DNA of 10,282 bases. Origin: an uncultured Clostridia bacterium. GTDB lineage: Bacteria > Bacillota > Clostridia > Monoglobales > Firm-18. Every line of letters starts with the position of its first letter. The first letter of the stretch is position 1. Both the position numbers and the translations under genes were made by a program. Below are positions 1-5,276 of this stretch, piece after piece. Location: the NCBI GenBank assembly GCA_937914775.1, contig CALDNB010000259.1:1-10282 (forward strand). The letters run 5' to 3'. The notes beneath the pieces are model-generated. The model saw only the letters and a program-made list of their open reading frames with translations. It made no database searches and was not told the DNA's origin.

Positions 1-293
1 ACGCACTGGTCATAGCAAATATGCTTTGTTTGTCCATGTACGTTTTTGCAATCAACTGAAATTTTTGCACGAACAAAAACAACGCAGGGCATATCGAGCA
101 TAAGGGCGGTGCGGATAGACTGGGGGTTAACAAGACCTGTCAGCCGCACAGACTGCTCTTTAGCAAAAGCGAGTACGTCGCTCATAAGGTCGGCACCACA
201 GGCCTGATTAACCTCCACATCTGCAAGATATTCATCAGACTGATTTGTGAACACAGTTGCATTCAAAATGTTTTTTACTTCAATTAATTTCAT
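1..293 (-). CDS. DRTGG-domain protein, partial (3' end outside window), probably frameshifted
   Basis: ATG at 293 is preceded by GGTGAT (303-298) with 4 bases of spacing, 19 bases after the cysK stop, so it is probably co-transcribed with cysK. Ninety-seven codons are visible and the frame stays open to the window edge. Residues 1-77 resemble small clostridial DRTGG-domain proteins: a short N-terminal strand and helix, then GADLMSDVLAF (33-43), LTGLVNPQSIRTA (51-63) and the strand CVVFVRAK (70-77). Members of this family are about 110-120 residues long, have no settled biochemical function, and often lie near hydrogenase or HprK/PHP-type genes. After residue 77 the frame becomes Cys-rich and unlike the family, while another frame continues it well (see the frameshift entry). 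Bases 61-240 are about 50% G+C by hand count, richer than most of the window, with CGC, CGG, CTC and GCC codons. The family call is from memory of the motif and is fairly secure; function is unknown. Confidence 0.7.
   Translation of the reverse strand, partial: MKLIEVKNILNATVFTNQSDEYLADVEVNQACGADLMSDVLAFAKEQSVRLTGLVNPQSIRTALMLDMPCVVFVRAKISVDCKNVHGQTKHICYDQC
58..68 (-). other. Putative +1 frameshift or one-base insertion at an A5 run
   Basis: On the minus strand the gene reads GCA AAA ATT TCA across a run of five A (plus-strand T at 62-66). Removing one A gives GCA AAA TTT CAG, and the downstream reading becomes QLIAKTYMDKQSIFAMTSA. That has the helix-then-strand character expected after the VVFVR strand of DRTGG proteins. 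The frame as it stands gives Cys- and His-rich residues that do not fit the family. Sequencing error, a real pseudogene mutation and programmed frameshifting cannot be told apart here. Confidence 0.5.
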
Positions 294-312
294 ATTAATC
301 ACCATTCCTGTA

Positions 313-1233
313 TTAATTAAACATTGGAGTTGACATATATCTTTCACCTGAGTCAGGCAGAAGACAAACAATATTTTTATCTTTATACTTTTGCGCAATT
401 ACAGTAGATGCAAAAATTGAAGCGCCTGATGAAATTCCAACCAGTATGCCCTCGCTTTTTGCAATTAAGTTTGATGCACTGTAAGCCTCATCGGTTTTTA
501 CAGTTATAATTTCATCAATTATATCTGTGTTAAGAATTTTGGGAACAAAACCTGCTCCTATTCCCTGAAGTCCGTGTGCACCGCTTTTACCACCGGATAA
601 TACAGGAGAATCATAAGGCTCAACTGCGATTATTTTAATATTGGGGTTTTTCTCTTTTAAATATACCCCAGTACCAGTTAAAGTTCCTCCTGTACCAACA
701 CCTGCAACAAATACATCAATTTTTCCGTCCGTATCCTCCCATATTTCGGGTCCCGTAGTTAATTTGTGTATTTCAGGATTTGAGAAGTTAGTAAACTGTC
801 CTGGAATAAAACTGTTGTCAATTTCACAAGCCAGTCTTTCCGCTTCTTCAATTGCTCCTGACATTCCTTTTTTACCGTCTGTAAGAACAATTTCTGCACC
901 GTAGGCTTTTAAAAGATTACGTCTTTCAACGCTCATTGTATCAGGCATTGTAAAAATTGCCTTGTAGCCTCTTGCAGCACAAACAGAAGCAAGACCTATG
1001 CCTGTGTTACCGCTTGTTGGCTCAATTATGACAGCGTCTTTTTTAATCAGTCCCTTTTTCTCGGCGTCAAGTATCATATTGTAAGCAACTCTGTCCTTAA
1101 CGCTTCCTGCAGGATTAAAATATTCAAGTTTAGCAATAATCGGCAAATCAAGACCTTTTAATTTGCTGTAATTATTAAGTTTAATAAGCGGTGTTTTACC
1201 AATTAAATCAGTAACATTGTCATATATCTTCAT
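313..1233 (-). CDS. cysK: Cysteine synthase (O-acetylserine sulfhydrylase)
   Basis: This is a cytosolic PLP enzyme that makes cysteine from O-acetylserine and sulfide, the last step of cysteine biosynthesis. At 306 residues it has the usual family length. The PLP lysine is K46 in NPAGSVKDR. The substrate-binding loop is EPTSGNTG (71-78), the PLP phosphate loop is GVGTGGT (178-184), GIGAGF is at 224-229 and GISSGAS at 266-272, so every active-site element is present. ATG at 1233 follows AAGGTGAT (1244-1237) with 3 bases of spacing. It lies 42 bases after uvrC and has its own promoter, whose -35 overlaps the uvrC stop. The gap has no room for a T-box or S-box leader. A cystathionine beta-synthase-like role is possible for this fold type, but the short length without a CBS domain and the CysK-type loops favour cysK. 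Confidence 0.93.
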   Translation of the reverse strand: MKIYDNVTDLIGKTPLIKLNNYSKLKGLDLPIIAKLEYFNPAGSVKDRVAYNMILDAEKKGLIKKDAVIIEPTSGNTGIGLASVCAARGYKAIFTMPDTMSVERRNLLKAYGAEIVLTDGKKGMSGAIEEAERLACEIDNSFIPGQFTNFSNPEIHKLTTGPEIWEDTDGKIDVFVAGVGTGGTLTGTGVYLKEKNPNIKIIAVEPYDSPVLSGGKSGAHGLQGIGAGFVPKILNTDIIDEIITVKTDEAYSASNLIAKSEGILVGISSGASIFASTVIAQKYKDKNIVCLLPDSGERYMSTPMFN

Positions 1234-1250
1234 ATTATCACCTTAAAAAA

Positions 1251-1279
1251 ATTTTATCATACATATATTTTTATGTCAA
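1251..1279 (-). promoter_or_regulatory. Sigma-A promoter for cysK
   Basis: The -35 is a perfect TTGACA (1279-1274), overlapping the uvrC stop codon TGA (1278-1276). A 17-base spacer leads to the -10 TAAAAT (1256-1251). The spacer ends in TGA, giving an extended -10 (TGn). The predicted start, 7 bases past the -10, is the A at about 1244, leaving an 11-base leader that begins with the Shine-Dalgarno sequence. This is the best match to the sigma-A consensus that I found in the intergenic gaps. Confidence 0.75.
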
Positions 1280-3072
1280 TTATGAAATTTATTGTAAATT
1301 TCAGTTGCATTTTTATCAGTAATTCCCTTTACTTCTTTTAACTGTTCCACAGTTGCTTCTTTAATATATTTAAGGCTTTTAAAGTGTTTTAAAAGTGCTT
1401 TTTGCTTAACAGGACCTATGCCGCTGATTTCATTAAGAACTGAACTTACCATACTTTTACTTCGTTTTTTTCTGTGAAAAGATATGGCAAATCGGTGTAC
1501 CTCCTCCTGAATTGTGTATAAAAACTTATATACAGAAGAAGTTGGTGAAATATTAACTTCTCCCATTGCACTTACAACAGCCCTTGTTCTATGTTTATCA
1601 TCTTTTACAACGCCAAATACGGGTATATCCACTTTCAAAAAATCTACTACTTCCATTACAGAGGACAGGTGTCCAACACCGCCGTCTAACAAAATCAAAT
1701 CGGGCAATGGGGTAAAGCCCTTTTCATCATTTATTCCATTTGACAAACGACGATAAAGGACTTCTCTCATACTTCCGTAATCATCCTGACCGCTTACAGA
1801 ACGTATATTGAATTTACGGTACATACCTTTATCAGGTCTGCCGTTTTTAAAGCAAACCATAACGCCAACATTATTGTCTCCACCTGTATTGGAAATATCA
1901 TAGGCTTCAATATTCTCGGGAACTTCTTTTAAATTCAGCATATCCTTTAGTTCAAACATAATGTCTGAAAGTTTTTTACTGTTAATATCGTCCTTTAACA
2001 GTTTTAGTTTTAACTGTTCCCGCGCATTTTGACTTGCCATATTAATATATTTTAGTTTTTCTCCACGTTTAGGAACAGAAATTTTTACTTTGAGCCAGTC
2101 TGCAACAAGGCCTTGTTCAGGTATTTCGTACTGAATATAAATGTTTTTTGGAATAACTGACTGCATTGCATAGTACTGCTTTAAAAATTCCTGAAAAACA
2201 ACTTCAATCTCATTATTAATTTCATCTTTTACAAAGTAAAAGTTTTTACTTACTATTTTGCCGTTTCTTAGCATTAATATAACAAAAGAAACGTTATTTC
2301 CGCTTCTGTCGCAGGCAATTATATCGGCATTTTCAAGATTAACATTAATAGCATCTTGTTTTTCACGTATGGATTTAATACTTAATAATTTATCTCGCAA
2401 ATCTGCTGCTTTTTCAAATTGCAGATTTTGTGCCGCCTGCTCCATTTCATTTTGCAGTTTTATAAACACGTCATCATTTTTGCCTTCTAAAAATAGTATT
2501 GCCTGATTAACGTTTTCCCTGTAACTATCTTCGTCAATTATATTACAGCAGGGTCCGCTGCATTTGCCAATCTGGTAATTAAGACACGTTCTTGCGGCTT
2601 TTCCGTTAATATTGGAATTACAGGAGCGAATTTTAAAGATGTGCTTTAAATTATCAATAATACTGTATATTACATTAGAACTCTGATATGGTCCAAAGTA
2701 CCTTGCACCATCATTTAGAACACGTCTTGCAAGAAGAATTCTGGGATACTTTTCGTTTACTGTCACCTTAATATACGGGTGTGCCTTATCGTCCTTTAAC
2801 AATATATTGTATTTAGGCATATTGAACTTAATAAGGTTACACTCAAGTGTAAGTGCTTCAAATTCTGTTTTAGTTATGATATATTCAAATCTTTCAATAT
2901 TTTTAACCATTGCTTTTACTTTTACAGAATGGGACGAACTGTTTCTGAAATATTGAGAGACTCTGTTTTTTAGATTTTTTGCTTTACCAACATATATTAC
3001 TTCATTATCCTTATTATACATAATATATACCCCTGGTTTTGAGGGTAAGTTTTTAATTAATGTTTCAAGCAT
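1276..3072 (-). CDS. uvrC: UvrABC excinuclease subunit C
   Basis: This is the nuclease of nucleotide excision repair. It makes the 3' and 5' incisions beside a lesion bound by UvrB. The 598 residues have the family layout. The GIY-YIG nuclease domain has GVY at 14-16 and YVG at 27-29. Four cysteines (C151, C163, C171, C175) have the same 12/8/4 spacing as the Fe-S ligands of E. coli UvrC. A UVR motif that contacts UvrB spans about 203-238. The RNase H-like 5' nuclease has acidic and His residues at D392 (YDISNT), D463 (LLDGG) and H526 (EVHRFAISFHRK). A helix-hairpin-helix pair ends the protein (about 545-598). ATG at 3072 follows a strong AGGAGG with 5 bases of spacing. The start is only 16 bases past the HPr terminator, and I see no promoter between them. 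No LexA-type box was seen in the 60-base gap. Confidence 0.97.
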   Translation of the reverse strand: MLETLIKNLPSKPGVYIMYNKDNEVIYVGKAKNLKNRVSQYFRNSSSHSVKVKAMVKNIERFEYIITKTEFEALTLECNLIKFNMPKYNILLKDDKAHPYIKVTVNEKYPRILLARRVLNDGARYFGPYQSSNVIYSIIDNLKHIFKIRSCNSNINGKAARTCLNYQIGKCSGPCCNIIDEDSYRENVNQAILFLEGKNDDVFIKLQNEMEQAAQNLQFEKAADLRDKLLSIKSIREKQDAINVNLENADIIACDRSGNNVSFVILMLRNGKIVSKNFYFVKDEINNEIEVVFQEFLKQYYAMQSVIPKNIYIQYEIPEQGLVADWLKVKISVPKRGEKLKYINMASQNAREQLKLKLLKDDINSKKLSDIMFELKDMLNLKEVPENIEAYDISNTGGDNNVGVMVCFKNGRPDKGMYRKFNIRSVSGQDDYGSMREVLYRRLSNGINDEKGFTPLPDLILLDGGVGHLSSVMEVVDFLKVDIPVFGVVKDDKHRTRAVVSAMGEVNISPTSSVYKFLYTIQEEVHRFAISFHRKKRSKSMVSSVLNEISGIGPVKQKALLKHFKSLKYIKEATVEQLKEVKGITDKNATEIYNKFHN

Positions 3073-3088
3073 AATTTCCTCCTAAAGC

Positions 3089-3121
3089 AAAAAACGACCT
3101 TGCACAAAAGTACAAAGCCGT
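3089..3121 (-). terminator. Intrinsic terminator after the HPr gene
   Basis: Minus-strand bases 3120-3095 form an 11-pair stem (5' arm CGGCTTTGTAC, 3' arm GTGCAAGGTCG) with three G-U wobbles and a TTTT loop. Six T follow directly (3094-3089), and A3121-T3094 can extend the stem by one pair. The HPr stop is 12 bases upstream of this hairpin. The U-tract ends 16 bases before the uvrC ATG, just upstream of its AGGAGG. Confidence 0.75.
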
Positions 3122-3132
3122 AAACATCAAGA

Positions 3133-3396
3133 CTATTCAGCGAAATTTGACGAAATTAAATCTACAAGAGAGTTAACTGCCAGTTCTTCATCAGAACCTT
3201 CTGCAATTATATTTATACTTGTACCTCTTGTGATGCCCATAGATAACACACCAAGCAAACTCTTAGCGTTTACACGTCTGTCATCTTTTTCAACCCAGAT
3301 ACTTGATTTGAACTCGTTTGCTTTTTGAATAAAAAATGTAACGGGTCGAGCATGTAAACCTACTTGGTTACAAACAAGAACATCCTTTGAATACAT
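3133..3396 (-). CDS. ptsH: HPr-family phosphocarrier protein
   Basis: This small cytosolic protein carries phosphate from enzyme I to the sugar-specific EII components of the PTS. In Firmicutes it also reports on catabolite status. The 87 residues match HPr length. The phosphorylation site His15 lies in GLHARP (13-18), so it is not a Crh-type protein, which lacks this His. The regulatory Ser46 is present in NAKSLLGV, so phosphorylation by HprK and a role with CcpA are plausible. ATG at 3396 follows AGGAGAGG. The gene has its own promoter (3439-3467) and terminator (3089-3121), so it looks monocistronic. No ptsI or EII gene lies beside it, so whether this is the main HPr or a second regulatory copy cannot be told here; the ptsH symbol is therefore tentative. 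Confidence 0.9.
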   Translation of the reverse strand: MYSKDVLVCNQVGLHARPVTFFIQKANEFKSSIWVEKDDRRVNAKSLLGVLSMGITRGTSINIIAEGSDEELAVNSLVDLISSNFAE

Positions 3397-3438
3397 AAAA
3401 CCTCTCCTTTAATCACGCCAAAAAATAATTATAGATAT

Positions 3439-3467
3439 AGAATACTATTTTTTTCGAAAAAAGTCAA
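3439..3467 (-). promoter_or_regulatory. Sigma-A promoter for the HPr gene
   Basis: The -35 is TTGACT (3467-3462), followed by a 17-base spacer and the -10 TATTCT (3444-3439). An A7 tract (3477-3471) just upstream of the -35 resembles an UP element. The -35 and spacer contain the perfect inverted repeat TTTTTTCGAAAAAA (3449-3462). The predicted start is near 3432, giving a leader of about 36 bases. A TATAAT further downstream is too far from the -35 to be its partner. Confidence 0.65.
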
Positions 3468-3476
3468 TACTTTTTT
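3457..3476 (-). terminator. Weak A/T-rich hairpin after hemZ
   Basis: Eight bases after the hemZ stop, the minus strand reads AAAAAAGT, loop ATTG, ACTTTTTT, giving an 8-pair stem with only one G-C pair. The only T-run is the 3' arm itself, so it would be a poor intrinsic terminator. It overlaps the -35 of the HPr promoter. It may simply be A-tract promoter DNA. Confidence 0.25.
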
Positions 3477-3483
3477 TAACAAC

Positions 3484-4644
3484 TTAAACTAAATCGTATA
3501 TATAATCCTTACGTTTGCACATCTCATCAATTCTCAAGATGTAATCTTTTGCCTCTTTAACGTTAAAAATTCTTTCTATTTTGTCGCCTTTTACAATTTT
3601 GGTTACACCGCCGCAACCTAAAGATACAATAGATGACAACTCTTCCATTATCATAATGTTGTAAATACATTCAAAACCTTTTTTGGAATAACCGATATTT
3701 TCAAGATTGCCTAAAATGTATTTTTGTCTGTATAAATAATAGGGAACATACAGGTTTTTGGCAAGTACTTCTTTAGAATAATCAACCATATCTGAAACGG
3801 TTTCACCGTCAGTAAGACAATAATCACCCAAAGTTTCGTGAAGTTTTGATCCTTTTTTAATACACATTGTATGTACAGTAATGCTTTCTGGATTAAGTGG
3901 TAAAATACCATCAAAAGTCTTTTTAAAATGAGTTACATTTTCTCCTGGCAATCCTGCTATTACGTCCATATTAATATTGTCAAAACCGCATTTTCTTGCT
4001 AATTCAAATGTATTTAGTATGTCATCAGAACTGTGAAAACGACCAATCAACTTCAGCGTTTCATCATTCATTGTCTGTGGATTAATACTGATTCTTGTAA
4101 CACCTTGTTTTTTTAACATAACAAGTTTTTCTTCGGTAATTGTATCGGGACGTCCTGCCTCAACAGTAAACTCAACCATATCTGACAAGTCAAAATACTT
4201 TTTGCAATTAACAATTATTGTTTCAAGTTCATCGGAACTAAGTGCCGTAGGAGTACCACCACCGATATAAAGACATTTTATATTTTGATTAGTGTCCTTA
4301 AGAATTTTTGCGGTGTACTGCATTTCTATTTCAAGGGCTTTAATGTAATCCCCCTTTAAATGTCCGTTAGTTCCCACGCTGTTTGTAACAAATGAGCAGT
4401 AAAGACATCTTGTTTTGCAAAAAGGGATACCAATATAAAGGCAAATATCATTTTTATTAATTCCTTTTAGAATTTCAAGTTCTCTTTTTGCAATATCGAT
4501 ACAAAGTTCTGCTCTGTTTTTTGAAACTTCATACTGTTCTTTATAATAATCAATTATATTCTGGTCAGAACAACCGTCCAACAGGCGGCACCGAGCAATC
4601 TTTACAGGTCTTATTCCCGTACTTAATCCCCAGGGATTATCCAT
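3484..4644 (-). CDS. hemZ: HemZ-type radical SAM protein, lacking the usual N-terminal region
   Basis: This is a HemN-like radical SAM protein, annotated in this family as oxygen-independent coproporphyrinogen dehydrogenase. The cytosolic enzyme would oxidise the propionate side chains of coproporphyrinogen III using SAM and a 4Fe-4S cluster. The cluster ligands are C76, C80 and C83 (IPFCKTRCLYCSF), the SAM-binding glycine stretch is YIGGGTPTA (126-134), and EAGRPDTIT (162-170) and INMDVIAGLPGE are typical of HemN/HemZ. The 386 residues begin at NPWGLSTGIRP, which in B. subtilis and clostridial HemZ (about 470-500 residues) follows roughly 100 or more N-terminal residues. In-frame TGA and TAG codons lie within 21 bases upstream, so no extension is possible. 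ATG at 4644 overlaps the hydrolase stop by one base (TAATG), with AGAGGTGAC as ribosome site, suggesting coupled translation. The family is secure; the reaction is inferred, and a HemW-like heme chaperone role is the main alternative. Confidence 0.88.
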   Translation of the reverse strand: MDNPWGLSTGIRPVKIARCRLLDGCSDQNIIDYYKEQYEVSKNRAELCIDIAKRELEILKGINKNDICLYIGIPFCKTRCLYCSFVTNSVGTNGHLKGDYIKALEIEMQYTAKILKDTNQNIKCLYIGGGTPTALSSDELETIIVNCKKYFDLSDMVEFTVEAGRPDTITEEKLVMLKKQGVTRISINPQTMNDETLKLIGRFHSSDDILNTFELARKCGFDNINMDVIAGLPGENVTHFKKTFDGILPLNPESITVHTMCIKKGSKLHETLGDYCLTDGETVSDMVDYSKEVLAKNLYVPYYLYRQKYILGNLENIGYSKKGFECIYNIMIMEELSSIVSLGCGGVTKIVKGDKIERIFNVKEAKDYILRIDEMCKRKDYIYDLV

Positions 4645-5264
4645 TAACTGTCACCTCTAACAAATGGGTTATTTGCTTTTTCGTACCCTATTTTTGAAGT
4701 AAAACCGTGCCCGGGATGTATTTTTATTTCTTCGTGAAGATTATATAATTTCTTTATAGATTTTGAAATTTCATCAAAACTACCTGAATAATAATCAGTT
4801 CTGCCGACAGACATATTAAAAAGCGTATCACCGGTAAAAAGACTATCACCAACAAGAAAACAAACTCCACCCGAAGTGTGGCCCGGAGTCGCTATAACTT
4901 CGACTTTCATATCACCAACAGAAATTACATCACCGTCGTTAATTAAAGTGTATGAATTAACATCAAGGTCTCCAACCTCTTTTTGAAAGCCGAGATTTAA
5001 CGGCAACAACTGTTTTGCATCAGTTTCACTTAACACAATTTCGCATTTATATTTATCTCTGTAGTATTCACAGGCAAGAATGTGGTCAAAATGACCGTGA
5101 GTAAGTAAAATATAAATTACGTCAAGTTCATTCTTTTCAATAAATTTTTCCATTAACTCACTTTCATAACCTGCATCAACAATAAATGCCTTTTTACTGT
5201 TTTCGTCATATACTACATAACTGTTGGAAAGCAAATCTCCAACAGGAAATCTTTTGATTTTCAT
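4644..5264 (-). CDS. Metallo-beta-lactamase-fold hydrolase (glyoxalase II-like)
   Basis: This is a 206-residue cytosolic MBL-fold hydrolase of the short glyoxalase II-like class common in Firmicutes; its substrate is unknown. The dinuclear metal ligands are all visible: THGHFDH (55-61, with H56, H58, D60 and H61), H129 in PGHTSGG, the bridging D146 in FTGDTLF, and H186 in HPGHG. It lacks the extra C-terminal helical domain of true glutathione-thioester glyoxalase II, so activity on hydroxyacylglutathione is doubtful. A GTG at 5273 would give three more residues, but it lies inside the ribosome site GGTGAT (5274-5269). ATG at 5264 has 4 bases of spacing from that site and is preferred. It lies 12 bases after rel and overlaps hemZ by one base; this rel-MBL-hemZ order is common in Clostridia. 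Confidence 0.9.
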   Translation of the reverse strand: MKIKRFPVGDLLSNSYVVYDENSKKAFIVDAGYESELMEKFIEKNELDVIYILLTHGHFDHILACEYYRDKYKCEIVLSETDAKQLLPLNLGFQKEVGDLDVNSYTLINDGDVISVGDMKVEVIATPGHTSGGVCFLVGDSLFTGDTLFNMSVGRTDYYSGSFDEISKSIKKLYNLHEEIKIHPGHGFTSKIGYEKANNPFVRGDS

Positions 5265-5276
5265 ATTTATCACCTG

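Noticed and set aside
641..904. Plus-strand open frame of 87 codons, and similar plus-strand frames at 1514-1756, 2258-2506, 5526-5741, 5806-6057, 6210-6404, 6319-6540, 7723-7926 and 8184-8387
   Set aside because: Each lies antisense inside a well-supported gene and has no recognisable domain. They are shadows of the coding strand.
1234..1275. Cysteine T-box or other riboswitch leader before cysK
   Set aside because: The gap is 42 bases, all accounted for by promoter and ribosome site, and shows no stable structure.
3073..3132. LexA/SOS box before uvrC
   Set aside because: I looked for a CGAAC-N4-GTTCG-like site in the gap and saw none.
3711..3914. Minus-strand alternative frames inside genes (also 5918-6133, 8540-8740, 9315-9512)
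   Set aside because: They are out of frame within hemZ, rel, recJ and aspS, whose own frames carry complete motifs.
4488..4697. Plus-strand open frame spanning the hemZ start and the hydrolase end
   Set aside because: It is antisense to two secure genes and its product is not recognisable.
5265..5273. GTG start for the MBL hydrolase at 5273
   Set aside because: The GTG is part of the GGTGAT ribosome site. ATG at 5264 has proper spacing and matches the family N-terminus.
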